Both the position numbers and the translations under genes were made by a program. From Fulvimarina endophytica (lineage in GTDB: Bacteria; Pseudomonadota; Alphaproteobacteria; Rhizobiales; Rhizobiaceae), in assembly GCF_003403015.1 (NCBI RefSeq), contig NZ_QURL01000005.1, positions 310,001 through 374,000 on the forward strand: a stretch of 64,000 bases of DNA, written 5' to 3'. Of the stretch, positions 11,385 to 21,869 are shown in pieces. The notes below the pieces were generated by a model. That model searched no databases, had not been told where the DNA came from, and saw nothing but the letters and a program-made list of their open reading frames with translations. How positions within the stretch are numbered: position 1 is the stretch's first letter; each line of letters starts with the position of its first letter.

Positions 11385-11413
11385 AGTATGGGGAGGGGCG
11401 ATGGGACGCGCAA
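11385..11413 (-). promoter_or_regulatory. Sigma70-like promoter for the small gene
   Basis: On the minus strand TTGCGC (11413-11408), a 17-nt spacer and CATACT (11390-11385) form a reasonable -35/-10 pair. The expected start is near 11378, giving a leader of about 30 nt before the small gene's ATG. Confidence 0.45.
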
Positions 11414-11518
11414 GGGCCAAACCCTGGAGCCGTCGAACCTTTTCGTCGCAGCTGTCTGCGCCGGGGGCGACCGGACGGCACCCGGGGCAAGCGCACGCTC
11501 AGGATCGGCAACCCCAGC

Positions 11519-12103
11519 CTACCGGCCCAGCAGGTCCTTCATGATCGACGAGACCTCGTCCCTTGCCGCATCGAGGCCGCGCGAGGTGTCGATCACGTAA
11601 TCGGCACGGCGTCGCTTTCCTTCATCGGGGATCTGCGATGCGAGGATCGCCTCGAATTTTTCGGCGGTCATGCCCGGCCGGGCAAGAACCCGTTCACGCT
11701 GGATGCTGGCGGGCGCCGTGACGACGGCGACCCGATCGCATCGTTTCTCGCCACCCGTCTCGTAGAGAAGCGGAATGTCGAGAACGGCGAGAGAAGCACC
11801 GCTGGTCCTCGCCGCCTCGATGAAGGCCGCCTCCTCCTCGCGCACCAGCGGATGGATGATCGCTTCCAGACGTCGCATCTCTTCGGGGCGCCCGACCACA
11901 GCCGTGCCGAGGCGCGCCCGGTCGACGATGCCCGCCTCGACGGTGCCCGGAAAGGCGGCCTCAATGAGCGGTGCCGCCCTGCCCGCATAGAGGCGATGTA
12001 CGGCGGCATCCGCCGAATGGACAGGGACGCCCTCCGCCTCGAACATCTCTGCCGTCGTCGACTTGCCCATGCCGATCGATCCGGTGAGGCCGAGGACGAT
12101 CAT
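11519..12103 (-). CDS. coaE: Dephospho-CoA kinase
   Basis: CoaE catalyses the last step of CoA synthesis by phosphorylating dephospho-CoA at the ribose 3'-OH. The 194 residues are typical. The P-loop GSIGMGKS (8-15) and the LxGLTG start are clear, with the substrate region [11 protein letters not shown] after it. It is the third gene of a maf-aroE-coaE unit and begins 19 bp after the aroE stop. The usual next gene in relatives, dnaQ, is absent here. Confidence 0.95.
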   Translation of the reverse strand: MIVLGLTGSIGMGKSTTAEMFEAEGVPVHSADAAVHRLYAGRAAPLIEAAFPGTVEAGIVDRARLGTAVVGRPEEMRRLEAIIHPLVREEEAAFIEAARTSGASLAVLDIPLLYETGGEKRCDRVAVVTAPASIQRERVLARPGMTAEKFEAILASQIPDEGKRRRADYVIDTSRGLDAARDEVSSIMKDLLGR

Positions 12104-12122
12104 CGAAGGTGCCTTGTCATCA

Positions 12123-13124
12123 TCAGGTCTCGATGCCGAGATCGCGCAGCACCAGCGCCCGCAGCTCCGGCGTCACCTCAGGCCGTTTGCCGAACCAGCG
12201 CTCGAACCCCGGAACGGCCTGATGGAGCAGCATTCCAAGGCCGTCGCAGAAAGCGAGCCCCCTCGCCTCGGCAGCTTTCAGGATCGGTGTCATCAGAGGC
12301 GAATAGACGATGTCCGTCACCATCGCGCCGGGTTTCATCATCGAAAGATCGGGAAGCTTGTCCGCGAACCAGGCGGGAAGCTCGGGGTCCCGCTCGGGCA
12401 CCGGCGCGGTGTTGACGAGGAGATCCGTCACTCCGAGAAGGCCGCTCCGCTCGTCCTCGCCATGGGCCGACAGGCGAGGGCCGAAGTCCCGCACGAGGGC
12501 CTCGGCGCGCGACACCGTGCGGTTGACCACCGCGACATGGCCGACGCCGCGCTCCAGAAGAGCGTGGATCACGGCGCGGGCGGCGCCCCCTGCCCCGATG
12601 ACCAGCGCATGCTCGGCACCGTCCCAACCGGCGAGCCGCTCGTCGAGATTGGCGGCAAAGCCATAAGCATCGGTATTCCCGCCGACGAGGTCGTCACCCT
12701 CGAACCAGAGCGTGTTGACCGCACCAATCGCCTCGGCCGCAGCGTCCCGCCGGCTCACGGCCGCGAACGCCGTCTCCTTGTGGGGGATCGTGACATTGCC
12801 GCCGATGAAGCCGTTCTCGCGCAGCTTCGAAAGGAAGAGCTTGAACTCCTCGGGCGGGACGCCCTGGCGCGTATAGCTGCCGTCGATGCCGAGGCTCTTC
12901 AGCCAGTGGCCGTGAACGAGGGGCGAGCGCGAATGCCAGACGGGCCAGCCGGTGATGAAAGCCTTCGCGCCCGCCTCCGGCGTCCGCCCGAATGCCGGAT
13001 CGAAGATGGAATGCTCGCCGCGAGGCCTTGCCTCGCCGCTGACATAAGGCTTGGGCTCCCAGGCCGCGTCGCGCTCGGCGATGGTGCGTGCCCTCTCTTC
13101 CGCCCGGTCGGTCTCGTCAGCCAT
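12123..13124 (-). CDS. aroE: Shikimate dehydrogenase with N-terminal extension
   Basis: AroE reduces 3-dehydroshikimate to shikimate with NADPH in aromatic amino-acid synthesis. The shikimate-binding [12 protein letters not shown], the catalytic Lys in TIPHKE, the NADP loop GAGGAARAV and the AVNRT segment are present. The only in-frame ATG is at 13124 and overlaps the maf stop by 8 nt. It gives 333 residues, about 50 more than usual. The extra N-terminus is charged and low in hydrophobicity, without a recognised domain. I see no alternative GTG or TTG near the canonical start ([15 protein letters not shown]), so the extension appears real. Confidence 0.93.
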   Translation of the reverse strand: MADETDRAEERARTIAERDAAWEPKPYVSGEARPRGEHSIFDPAFGRTPEAGAKAFITGWPVWHSRSPLVHGHWLKSLGIDGSYTRQGVPPEEFKLFLSKLRENGFIGGNVTIPHKETAFAAVSRRDAAAEAIGAVNTLWFEGDDLVGGNTDAYGFAANLDERLAGWDGAEHALVIGAGGAARAVIHALLERGVGHVAVVNRTVSRAEALVRDFGPRLSAHGEDERSGLLGVTDLLVNTAPVPERDPELPAWFADKLPDLSMMKPGAMVTDIVYSPLMTPILKAAEARGLAFCDGLGMLLHQAVPGFERWFGKRPEVTPELRALVLRDLGIET

Positions 13125-13716
13125 CGATCTCGCCTCGCGCGCGCAGTTCCTTCAGAAGCGGCAGCAGCGGCAGGCCGATGATGGTGAAATAGTCGCCCTC
13201 GATCGCCTCCATCAGCTGGATGCCCTCCTTCTCGATCTGGTAGCCGCCGACACTCGTCAGGGCCTTCTGGCCGGCATGGGCGAGATAGCGGCCGACGAAA
13301 CCCGGATCGAGTTCTCGCATGGTGAGCGCCGCGATAGAGGTGTGGCGCCAGACGACCGCGCCGTTCTCCACGAGGACCACCGCGCTGTTGAGGTGATGGG
13401 TCTTGCCGGAAAGCGACAGGAGCGCGCGGCGCGCTTCTTCCATATTCGCGGGCTTGTGGAACACCCGGTCGCCCAGCGAGAGGGTCTGGTCGGCGCCGAT
13501 CACGAGGCTTCCGGGATGACGCTCGGAGACGTCCGTCGCCTTCGCCTCGGCGAGGATTTGGGCGATCTCGTCGGGTGCGGTGCCCGAGTCCTTCATCGGC
13601 GCTTCGAGCGCACGTTCGTCGAGTTCGGCAGGGTCGGTCGTGAAGTCGACACCGGCATTCTTCAGGAGCTCGCGGCGATGGACGCTCGACGAGGCGAGAA
13701 CGATACCCTTCGGCAT
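13117..13716 (-). CDS. maf: Maf family nucleotide pyrophosphatase
   Basis: Maf proteins hydrolyse non-canonical or modified nucleoside triphosphates to the monophosphates. The 199 residues show the family start [17 protein letters not shown], the catalytic-loop region [18 protein letters not shown] and the C-terminal [10 protein letters not shown] block. It is the first gene of the maf-aroE-coaE unit, and its stop overlaps the aroE start. Its promoter should lie in the 215-bp gap shared with the divergent hydantoinase gene. Confidence 0.92.
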   Translation of the reverse strand: MPKGIVLASSSVHRRELLKNAGVDFTTDPAELDERALEAPMKDSGTAPDEIAQILAEAKATDVSERHPGSLVIGADQTLSLGDRVFHKPANMEEARRALLSLSGKTHHLNSAVVLVENGAVVWRHTSIAALTMRELDPGFVGRYLAHAGQKALTSVGGYQIEKEGIQLMEAIEGDYFTIIGLPLLPLLKELRARGEIDG

Positions 13717-13931
13717 GGGCAGACCCCTTTCTTCAAAAAACCGGCATGCGGTCGCCGTCTCGCGGCGGAGGATTTCGAGGGCTGCTTGTCCCGATTTTCG
13801 CGAACGCGCGCAAGAGGCGAGAGAGAACGCAAGCGGGTGACGCCTTGCATTTGCTTCCGTTTTGCGGCGCGATAACTGAGCGATGGACGACCTCCCCCGA
13901 GCGGGCGGCAGGCGGCAAGGGAGACGACGGA

Positions 13932-16900
13932 ATGGCGGACGGAAACGGACAAAGCGGCGTTCGCGATTTCTGGATCGACCGGGGCGGCACGTTCACCGAC
14001 ATCATCGCCCGCAGCCCCGATGGCACCCTGACCCCGCTGAAGCTCCTGTCGGAAAATCCCGGCGCCTATGACGATGCGGCGCTCGAAGGCATCCGGCGCA
14101 TTCTGGGGCTTCAGACCGGCGCGCCGATCCCGCCGGACCAAATCGGCACGGTTCGCATGGGCACCACGGTCGCGACCAACGCGCTTCTGGAGCGCAAGGG
14201 CGACCGCACGCTTCTCCTCGTCACACGCGGCTTCCGCGACGCCCTCAAAATCGCCTATCAGGCCCGACCCGACATCTTCGCCAAGCAGATCGTGCTGCCC
14301 GAACAGCTCTACGAGCGGGTGGCCGAGATCCCTGAGCGGATCCTTGCGGACGGCACGGTCGAGACGGAGTTCGACGAAACGGCGGCGCGAGAAGCGCTCG
14401 ACAAGGCGAAGGGCGACGGGATCGATGCGGTCGCCATCTGCTTCATGCATTCCTGGCGCTATCCAGCGCACGAGAAGACTGCCAGGCGGCTCGCCGAGGA
14501 GGCCGGCTTCTCCCAGGTCTCGACCGGACACGAGGTCTCGCCCCTGGTCAAGCTCGTCGGGCGCGGCGATACCGCGGTGGTCGACGCCTATCTGACGCCG
14601 ATCCTGCGTCGCTACGTGGAACGGGTCGCCGGCGCACTCGGCGCGAAGACCGGCGAGGATGCGGCTCCTTCCCTCCAGTTCATGATGTCCTCCGGCGGAC
14701 TGACGGCGGCCGAGATGTTCGACGGAAAGGACGCGATCCTCTCGGGGCCCGCTGGCGGTGTCGTCGGCATGGCGGAGACCGGACGAGACGCCGGCTTCGA
14801 GAAGATCATCGGCTTCGACATGGGCGGCACCTCGACCGACGTGACCCATTATGCGGGATCGTTCGAACGGGCGCTCGATTCGGAGGTCGCGGGCGTGCGC
14901 GTCCGTGCCCCGATGATGCGCATCCACACGGTGGCGGCGGGCGGCGGCTCCATCCTCGCCCTCGATCAGGGCCGGTTTCAGGTCGGCCCCGCCTCGGCCG
15001 GCGCCCATCCCGGGCCCGCCGCCTACGGCAAGGGCGGACCGCTCACAGTGACGGACGCCAATGTGATGCTCGGCAAGCTCCGTCCGGAGCTCTTCCCCAA
15101 GGTGTTCGGAGCGAGCCAGGACCAGCCCCTCGACGCGAAGATCGTGCGCGAGAAGTTCGAGGCCATGCGAGCGGCCTCGGGCAGCCGTCGAAGCCTCGAG
15201 GAGATCGCCGAGGGCTTCCTCACCATCGCCGTCGAGAACATGGCGAACGCGATCAAGAAGATCTCGGTCCAGCGCGGCTATGACGTCTCTTCCTATCTCC
15301 TCAACTCCTTCGGGGGCGCGGGCGGGCAGCATGCCTGTCTCGTCGCCGATGCCCTCGCCATGGAGACGGTGCTGATCCATCCGATGTCGGGGCTCCTCTC
15401 TGCCTATGGCATCGGGCTGTCCGCCCTTTTCGCGAGCCGCAGCCAGGCGATCGTCGTGGCGCTCGACGAAGGGGCGCGCACAGAGATCGAGGAGACGGCC
15501 GATCGCCTCGGCAGGACGGCGCGCGAAGAACTGACCATCCAGGGTCTTTCGGCCGACGCCATCAGCACCGAAACGATCCTGCAACTGCGCTATGACGGCA
15601 CCGATACGACCCTGCCCGTTCAATGGAGCGGAGACCTCGCCGAGGCGCGCAGAGGCTTCGAGGCCGCGCACAAGGCGCAGTTCGGCTTCATCTACGAGGA
15701 CCGTGCGATCACCGTCGAGACCGTGACGGTCGAGGCGAGCGAGGTTCGCGAGGCGTTTGACGGGCGACGGGAGACCGCGAGCGGCATCGAGCGAGAGGCG
15801 GAGCCATCCCAGCGCGCCGAGGTGTTCACGGACGGGAAGCGGCGCGAGGCCGGGGTCTATCGCAGCGAGACCCTCGAGGCCGGCCACCGGCTCGACGGGC
15901 CGGCCCTCATCGTCGAGCCGAACCAGACCATCGTGGTCGAGCCGGGCTGGCGCGCCGAGATGACGGCGCGCGGCGACATCCTGATGCGCCGGATCGAGAA
16001 GAAGCCTCGTCTCGCCGCGCTCGGAACCGGCGAGGCGGGCGGCGACGGCGCCGATCCGGTTCTTCTCGAGGTCTTCAACAACCTCTTCATGTCGATCGCC
16101 GAGCAGATGGGGGTGACGCTCCAGAACACGGCTTCCTCGGTCAACATCAAGGAACGGCTCGACTTTTCCTGCGCGGTCTTCGATGCGGACGGGGCGCTCG
16201 TCGCCAATGCGCCGCATATGCCGGTCCATCTCGGCTCCATGGATCGCTCGGTGGAGGCGATCATCAAGGCGAACCGGGGGACGATCCGCCCCGGCGACGT
16301 CTTCGCCCTGAATGCCCCCTATAACGGCGGCACCCACCTGCCGGACATCACTGTGGTCACGCCCGTCTTCGACGAGGCGGGAGCGGACGTCTCCGGGATC
16401 TCAGACGAGGAGGACCGCCGGATTCTCTTCTACGTCGCCTCGCGCGGCCACCATGCGGATGTGGGCGGCATTGCCCCCGGCTCCATGACGCCCCGTGCGA
16501 CCAGGGTCGACGAGGAGGGCGTCCTTTTCGATAATCTGAAGCTCGTCTCGAAGGGAAGCTTCGAGGAGGAGGCCGTGCGCCGCGTCCTTACCGATCATCC
16601 CTACCCGGCGCGCCGGCCCGAGCAGAACATCGCCGACCTCAAGGCGCAGATCGCCGCGAACGAGAAGGGCGTTTCCGAATTGCGGCGGATGGTCGAGACC
16701 TTCGGGCTCGAAACCGTGAGAGCCTATATGGGCCACGTCCAGGATAATGCGGCGGAGGCCGTGCGCGAACTGATCTCGCGCCTCGACGATTGCGCATGCG
16801 ACTACGAGACGGATACCGGCCAGACGATCCGGGTGAAGATCACCGTCGACAGGCAGGCGCGCACCGCGACGGTCGACTTCACCGGCACCTCGGAGGTCCG

Positions 16901-17639
16901 CGCGAACAATTTCAACGCGCCCGAACCGGTCACCCGCGCGGCCGTTCTCTACGCCTTCCGGGTGATGGTGGAAAAGCCGATCCCGATGAATGCCGGATGC
17001 CTGCGGCCGCTCTCCATCGTCATCCCGGACGGCTCGATGCTGAAGCCGTCCTATCCCGCTGCGGTGGTCGCAGGAAACGTGGAGACCTCCCAGCACGTGA
17101 CGAACGCGCTGTTCCAGGCCTTCGGTGCCCTGTCGAACCATCAGGGCACCATGAACAACCTTACCTTCGGCAACGAGCGCTACCAGTATTACGAGACGAT
17201 CTGCGCGGGCTCGCCGGCGGGCCGGCTCAACGACGGCACGTCCTTCGCAGGGACGGCCGGCGTCCACTGCCACATGACCAATTCGCGCCTGACCGATCCG
17301 GAAATCCTCGAAATGCGCTATCCCGTGGTGCTGGAGGATTTCCATATCCGCGAAGGGTCGGGCGGCGCGGGCGCCCAGCGCGGCGGGGACGGAACCGAAC
17401 GGCGCATCCGCTTCCTGGAGCCGATGGACTGCGCGATCCTCTCCTCCCACCGCACGCGCCCGCCGGAGGGGATCGCGGGCGGCGAACCGGGCGAGACCGG
17501 AGCCACTCTGGTGCGCCGCCTGAGCGGCGAGATCGAGGAACTGGCCCCGTGCGACCAGACGCTGCTGGACGCAGGCGAGGCGGTGATCGTGCGTACGCCG
17601 ACGGCCGGCGGCTACGGCAAGGCGAGCGATGCCGGATGA
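13932..17639 (+). CDS. oplAH: 5-oxoprolinase / fused hydantoinase A-B (ATP-hydrolysing)
   Basis: A fused HyuA-HyuB-type enzyme that probably opens 5-oxoproline to glutamate with ATP. The start at 13932 has an AAGGGAG ribosome-binding site and gives 1,235 residues, close to bacterial and eukaryotic 5-oxoprolinases. The HyuA half contains DRGGTFTDI (16-24) and the actin-fold motif [10 protein letters not shown] (about 295). The HyuB half begins near residue 705 ([18 protein letters not shown]) and has the [12 protein letters not shown] block. Related ORFs act on hydantoins or acetophenone, so the substrate is inferred. The long frame upstream of 13932 is not supported. It is convergent with guaB. 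Confidence 0.88.
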   Translation: MADGNGQSGVRDFWIDRGGTFTDIIARSPDGTLTPLKLLSENPGAYDDAALEGIRRILGLQTGAPIPPDQIGTVRMGTTVATNALLERKGDRTLLLVTRGFRDALKIAYQARPDIFAKQIVLPEQLYERVAEIPERILADGTVETEFDETAAREALDKAKGDGIDAVAICFMHSWRYPAHEKTARRLAEEAGFSQVSTGHEVSPLVKLVGRGDTAVVDAYLTPILRRYVERVAGALGAKTGEDAAPSLQFMMSSGGLTAAEMFDGKDAILSGPAGGVVGMAETGRDAGFEKIIGFDMGGTSTDVTHYAGSFERALDSEVAGVRVRAPMMRIHTVAAGGGSILALDQGRFQVGPASAGAHPGPAAYGKGGPLTVTDANVMLGKLRPELFPKVFGASQDQPLDAKIVREKFEAMRAASGSRRSLEEIAEGFLTIAVENMANAIKKISVQRGYDVSSYLLNSFGGAGGQHACLVADALAMETVLIHPMSGLLSAYGIGLSALFASRSQAIVVALDEGARTEIEETADRLGRTAREELTIQGLSADAISTETILQLRYDGTDTTLPVQWSGDLAEARRGFEAAHKAQFGFIYEDRAITVETVTVEASEVREAFDGRRETASGIEREAEPSQRAEVFTDGKRREAGVYRSETLEAGHRLDGPALIVEPNQTIVVEPGWRAEMTARGDILMRRIEKKPRLAALGTGEAGGDGADPVLLEVFNNLFMSIAEQMGVTLQNTASSVNIKERLDFSCAVFDADGALVANAPHMPVHLGSMDRSVEAIIKANRGTIRPGDVFALNAPYNGGTHLPDITVVTPVFDEAGADVSGISDEEDRRILFYVASRGHHADVGGIAPGSMTPRATRVDEEGVLFDNLKLVSKGSFEEEAVRRVLTDHPYPARRPEQNIADLKAQIAANEKGVSELRRMVETFGLETVRAYMGHVQDNAAEAVRELISRLDDCACDYETDTGQTIRVKITVDRQARTATVDFTGTSEVRANNFNAPEPVTRAAVLYAFRVMVEKPIPMNAGCLRPLSIVIPDGSMLKPSYPAAVVAGNVETSQHVTNALFQAFGALSNHQGTMNNLTFGNERYQYYETICAGSPAGRLNDGTSFAGTAGVHCHMTNSRLTDPEILEMRYPVVLEDFHIREGSGGAGAQRGGDGTERRIRFLEPMDCAILSSHRTRPPEGIAGGEPGETGATLVRRLSGEIEELAPCDQTLLDAGEAVIVRTPTAGGYGKASDAG

Positions 17640-17647
17640 TGGGTCAA

Positions 17648-17671
17648 GCCTGAGGCCGCGCGGCCTCAGGC
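17648..17671. terminator. Hairpin between convergent oplAH and guaB
   Basis: A perfect 10-bp stem, GCCTGAGGCC at 17648-17657 and GGCCTCAGGC at 17662-17671, with a GCGC loop and 8 bp after the oplAH stop. It lacks a T-tail on either strand but is well placed as a bidirectional terminator. Confidence 0.45.
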
Positions 17672-17729
17672 ACGTCGTGACGATGGGGCCGGATCGCGAT
17701 CGCGGACGACATTCCGCTCAAGCCGCTCC

Positions 17730-17756
17730 ACGGCGGGCCTTACCGGCGCCCGCCGT
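17730..17756. terminator. Second hairpin between oplAH and guaB
   Basis: A perfect 9-bp stem, ACGGCGGGC at 17730-17738 and GCCCGCCGT at 17748-17756, has a 9-nt loop and lies 37 bp downstream of the guaB stop. No T-tract is visible, so termination is inferred from position. Confidence 0.4.
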
Positions 17757-17792
17757 ATTCGACCTCAATGAGTTCGCGGCGGGCGCGCCGCC

Positions 17793-19295
17793 TCAGCCGC
17801 CCATCGGATAGTTCGGGCTTTCGCGCGTGATCGTCACGTCATGGGCATGGCTTTCGCGCAGACCCGCATTGGAGATGCGCACGAATTCGGCCTTCTCGCG
17901 GAACGCCTGAAGATCCCTCGCACCGACATAGCCCATGGCGGCGCGAAGACCGCCGACGAGCTGGTGCAGGACGCCGCCGACCGGACCCTTATAGGCGACC
18001 TGACCCTCGATCCCCTCGGGCACGAGCTTCAACTCGTCCCGCACTTCGGCCTGGAAATAACGATCGGCCGAACCCCGGGCCATCGCACCGACGGACCCCA
18101 TGCCGCGATAGGCCTTGAAGGACCGGCCCTGATATAGATAGACCTCGCCCGGGCTTTCGTCGGTGCCCGCCAGAAGCGAGCCGATCATGCCGGCGGCAGC
18201 GCCGGCCGCCAGCGCCTTGGCCAGATCGCCCGAGAACTTGATGCCGCCATCGGCGATCACCGGGATGCCCTGCTTGTCGGCCTCTTCGGCCGCGCCCATC
18301 ACGGCCGCGAGCTGCGGCATGCCGACACCGGCGACGATCCGCGTCGTGCAGATGGAGCCCGGGCCGATGCCGACCTTCACGCCATCCGCGCCCGCATCGA
18401 TGAGCGCCCGCGTGCCGGACGGCGTCGCCACGTTACCGGCGATGATCTGGACCGAATTCGACTGCTTCTTGACCCGCGTGACCATGTCGAGGACCCGCTG
18501 GGAATGGCCGTGGGCCGTATCGATCACGAGAAGATCGATGCCGGCGTCGATCAGGCGCTCGGCCCGCTCGAACCCGTCGGCGCCGACGCTCGTCGCGGCG
18601 GCCGCCAGAAGACGGCCATGGGCGTCCTTCGCAGCATTCGGGTTGAGCTGGGACTTCTCGATGTCCTTCACGGTGATGAGGCCGATGCAGAAGCCCGCTC
18701 TGTCGACGACGAGGAGCTTCTCGATCCGGTGCTGGTGGAGCAGGCGCTTGGCCTCGTCCTGGGTGACGCTTTCCTCGACCGTGATGAGATTCTGGTGGGT
18801 CATCAGCTGGCGGATCGGCTCGCCATCGTCGGAGGCGAAACGCACGTCGCGATTGGTGAGGATGCCGACGAGCCGGCCGCGTCCCGTGCCCTCGTTGTTG
18901 CCGTTGTCGACGACGGGGATGCCGGAGATGCGATGCTGGGCCATCAGCGCCCGGGCGTCGCCGAGGGTCGCGTCCGGCCCGATGGTGACCGGGTTCACGA
19001 CCATGCCGCTCTCGAACTTCTTGACCTGCCGAACCTGCTCGGCCTGTTCGAGCGGCGTCAGATTGCGGTGGATGACGCCGATGCCGCCGGCCTGGGCCAT
19101 GGCGATGGCGAGGCTCGATTCGGTGACCGTATCCATGGCCGAGGACAGGATCGGGACGTTCAGCGCGATCTCGCGGGTGATCTTCGTGCGGACATCCACC
19201 TCGCCCGGCATGACTTCCGAATGTCCGGGCTGGAGCAGAACGTCGTCGAAGGTGAGAGCGGTGCCGCCGGAAGCGGTCTCGATGATGCGGGCCAT
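17793..19295 (-). CDS. guaB: Inosine-5'-monophosphate dehydrogenase
   Basis: GuaB oxidises IMP to XMP with NAD+, the committed step of guanine nucleotide synthesis. Starting at ATG 19295, which has a GGAAGGAC ribosome-binding site, it has 500 residues. The order is TIM-barrel start with [12 protein letters not shown], two CBS domains (about 98-215), then the barrel with the catalytic loop GPGSICTTR (nucleophile Cys316) and the flap region near [16 protein letters not shown]. Upstream in-frame sequence to 19436 has no start signal and is excluded. It is apparently a single-gene unit. Confidence 0.97.
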   Translation of the reverse strand: MARIIETASGGTALTFDDVLLQPGHSEVMPGEVDVRTKITREIALNVPILSSAMDTVTESSLAIAMAQAGGIGVIHRNLTPLEQAEQVRQVKKFESGMVVNPVTIGPDATLGDARALMAQHRISGIPVVDNGNNEGTGRGRLVGILTNRDVRFASDDGEPIRQLMTHQNLITVEESVTQDEAKRLLHQHRIEKLLVVDRAGFCIGLITVKDIEKSQLNPNAAKDAHGRLLAAAATSVGADGFERAERLIDAGIDLLVIDTAHGHSQRVLDMVTRVKKQSNSVQIIAGNVATPSGTRALIDAGADGVKVGIGPGSICTTRIVAGVGMPQLAAVMGAAEEADKQGIPVIADGGIKFSGDLAKALAAGAAAGMIGSLLAGTDESPGEVYLYQGRSFKAYRGMGSVGAMARGSADRYFQAEVRDELKLVPEGIEGQVAYKGPVGGVLHQLVGGLRAAMGYVGARDLQAFREKAEFVRISNAGLRESHAHDVTITRESPNYPMGG

Positions 19296-19547
19296 GCCAG
19301 TCCTTCCGAAATGCCTTGAACGGCGCGCGGACATCGGGTCCACGTGCGGTGCAAAAGGATGGCGCTGACGGCTAGCACGGCTCCGTGACGTTGGGAAGAT
19401 CGCCGCGCGAGCCGGGCCGTCTTCCAGACTGGCCATTCGGGCGACGAACCGTTAACAGACGCGCGACCCCGAAAGGGGGCGGACGAAACGTTTCATGCGG
19501 ACGATCCGCCGATCCCGATAGCCAAAGAACCGACGGACCCCGACCCC

Positions 19548-20552
19548 ATGGCCGAATACGACCTTCTCTGCATAGGAAACACGATCGTCGACGTCATCGC
19601 CTATTGCGAGGAGGAATTCCTGAACAAGGAAGCCATCCAGAAGAGCGGCATGACCCTGATCGACGCCGAGCGCGCCGAAACGCTCTACGGCACGATGCCG
19701 CCTGGCTCGGAATCCTCGGGCGGCAGTGCGGCCAATACGATCGCCTGCTTCACCAGCCTCGGCGGCTCGGGCGCCTTTATCGGTAAGGTGGCGGACGACC
19801 AGCTGGGCGAGATCTTCCGCCACGACATCCGCTCGATCGGCGTTGCCTTCGACACCAAGCCGAACGACGCGGGCGGCCTGCCCACGGCACGCTGCCTGAT
19901 CCTCGTGACGCCGGACGGCGAGCGCTCGATGAACACCTTTCTCGGGGCCTGCACCGAACTTGGACCGGACGATATCGACGAGACGCTCGTGAAGGCCGCC
20001 AAGGTCACCTATTTCGAGGGCTATTTGTGGGACCCGCCCCGCGCCAAGGAGGCGATCGTGAAGGCTGCGAAAGCCGCCCATGCGGCTGGTCGCAAGGTGG
20101 CGATGACGCTTTCGGATTCCTTCTGCGTCCATCGCTACCGCTCCGAGTTCCTCGACCTCATGCGTTCCGGCACGGTCGACATCGTCTTCGCAAACGAGGC
20201 CGAGGCGCTCGCGCTCTACGAGACCGACAATCTCGACGACGCTCTCGACGCGCTCGGCCGCGACGCGAGGACACTCGCCGTCGTCACCCGGTCGGAAAAG
20301 GGCTGCATCGTGGTCGAGGATCAGACCCGCACGGTGGTGCCGGCAAGCCCCGTCGAGCGTGTCGTGGACGCGACGGGCGCGGGCGACGCCTTCGCCGGGG
20401 GCTTCCTCAAAGGCTATATCGACGGACTGCCGAGCGAAGTCTGCGGCGCGATCGGCGTCGAGGCCGCATCGCATGTGATCTCGAAGCTCGGCGCGCGGCC
20501 GGCCGGCCGGCTCACTGATCTTCCGGCAATCAAGGCGATCGGGCGGAGCTGA
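19548..20552 (+). CDS. Adenosine kinase (PfkB family)
   Basis: It phosphorylates adenosine, or a close nucleoside, to the monophosphate for purine salvage. The 334 residues show the PfkB signature DATGAGDAFAGGFLKG (from 274, catalytic Asp280) and the N-terminal GGSAANTIACFTSLGG. This arrangement is typical of alphaproteobacterial adenosine kinases, and sugar kinases of the same family are a weaker alternative. It is divergent from guaB with about 250 bp between, a neighbour relation that suits purine metabolism. The ribosome-binding site is weak. Confidence 0.87.
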   Translation: MAEYDLLCIGNTIVDVIAYCEEEFLNKEAIQKSGMTLIDAERAETLYGTMPPGSESSGGSAANTIACFTSLGGSGAFIGKVADDQLGEIFRHDIRSIGVAFDTKPNDAGGLPTARCLILVTPDGERSMNTFLGACTELGPDDIDETLVKAAKVTYFEGYLWDPPRAKEAIVKAAKAAHAAGRKVAMTLSDSFCVHRYRSEFLDLMRSGTVDIVFANEAEALALYETDNLDDALDALGRDARTLAVVTRSEKGCIVVEDQTRTVVPASPVERVVDATGAGDAFAGGFLKGYIDGLPSEVCGAIGVEAASHVISKLGARPAGRLTDLPAIKAIGRS

Positions 20553-20729
20553 CGCCTTCGTCGCGTTGTCCCTCGGGAAACCGGAGGGCTCGCCGCACGC
20601 ACTCTCACCAGCGCGCGGCCATGCTTTCGTCGCACCCGGCTCCCATGGATGGGGCGCATGCTCCAAGCCGGCCTTCGCACGGCGCTCGCCGGGAGCGTGC
20701 GGGTCCGAGATAGACGAGAGCGAGACATT

Positions 20730-21698
20730 ATGAACGGTTCGGCAACCCGTTTGCGCGCGGCCCTCCTGGGAGCGCTCCTGTGCGGCGGCATCCAGTCGGT
20801 CGGGATCGGCGCCGCCAATGCCCAGACGGCAGCGAAGACCCTCTTCGACGCGGCCGATACACCTGCACCCGGCGCCAGCGAGAGCATCGGCTCCTATGCG
20901 AAAGGCTGCATGTCGGGGGCGGTCGAGCTTCCGGCCGACGGGCCGAACTATCAGGCCATGCGCCTGTCTCGCGATCGCCATTGGGGCCATCCGGTTCTCA
21001 GATCCTTCATCGAGGACTTCGCGGCGAAGGTTCACGATCGCGGCGTCTGGCCGGGCGTCCTCATCGGCGACATGTCCATGCCGCGCGGAGGGCCGATGCC
21101 GTCGGGCCATTCATCCCACCAGATCGGGCTCGATACCGATGTCTGGCTCCGGCCCATGCCGAAGGAGCGCTTGAGCGAGGCCGAGCGGGAGGACTTCCCC
21201 TTCCGCACGGTTCTGAAGGCGGGCAGCCTCACCGTCGACGACACGGTGTGGAACGACAGCTATCGCGAGGTCGTGAAGCTGGCGGCGACCGACAGCCGCG
21301 TCCAGCGGGTTCTCGTTCATCCCGGCATCAAGAAGAAGCTCTGCGAGACGACGAGCGGCGATCGCACCTGGCTGAACAAGATCCGCCCCTATTACGGCCA
21401 TGACAGCCACATGCATGTGCGCCTCTTCTGCCAGCCGGGCTCGCCGGACTGCGAGCCCCAGCGCTCGACCGGCAAGGGCGATGGTTGCGACGATCTCGAC
21501 TGGTGGTTCGACGTGGCGCTGCAGCCGCCTCCCCCGAATGCCAAGCCCTACAAACCGAAGCCCGACCTGACGCTCGCCGATCTGCCCCAGAGATGCGCCG
21601 CCGTTTTGCGCGCCGGACCGGACGGGGTGAAGGCGGTGGCGGCCCTTGCGCCCGAAACCGGAGCCGTGCCCCATCCCACGCCGCGCCCGTCCCGCTGA
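20730..21698 (+). CDS. mepA: Penicillin-insensitive murein endopeptidase (peptidase M74)
   Basis: A periplasmic D,D-endopeptidase that cuts peptide cross-links in peptidoglycan. Starting at ATG 20730 it has 322 residues with a signal peptide (about 1-31, ending ANAQ). The metal site is visible as MPSGHSSHQIGLDTDVW plus HDSHMHVRLFCQPGS, and Cys residues in that C-terminal part suggest disulfides. The extra upstream sequence from 20649 is excluded because it would bury the signal peptide. It precedes glk by about 170 bp. Confidence 0.93.
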   Translation: MNGSATRLRAALLGALLCGGIQSVGIGAANAQTAAKTLFDAADTPAPGASESIGSYAKGCMSGAVELPADGPNYQAMRLSRDRHWGHPVLRSFIEDFAAKVHDRGVWPGVLIGDMSMPRGGPMPSGHSSHQIGLDTDVWLRPMPKERLSEAEREDFPFRTVLKAGSLTVDDTVWNDSYREVVKLAATDSRVQRVLVHPGIKKKLCETTSGDRTWLNKIRPYYGHDSHMHVRLFCQPGSPDCEPQRSTGKGDGCDDLDWWFDVALQPPPPNAKPYKPKPDLTLADLPQRCAAVLRAGPDGVKAVAALAPETGAVPHPTPRPSR

Positions 21699-21869
21699 GG
21701 CCGCGGGAGGCAGAGTGCCCGGCCTCGGCACCGCGGGCTCCGATCCGGCAAGCCCGGTCCGGGATCGACGGCGCTCCGTCTTTTCGCCGATCGGCGCCCG
21801 ATCGACGCCGATTCCCGCTTTGCCTTCCTTCGTCCGGCGGTTAGATGGAATTGCGAACAACAGGGGACG

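Noticed and set aside
13662..16337. Very long minus-strand open frame (about 890 codons) antisense to oplAH
   Set aside because: The translation is biased to Arg, His, Asp, Gly and Leu without any domain, as expected for the complement of a GC-rich coding frame. The + strand gene is a clear full-length enzyme.
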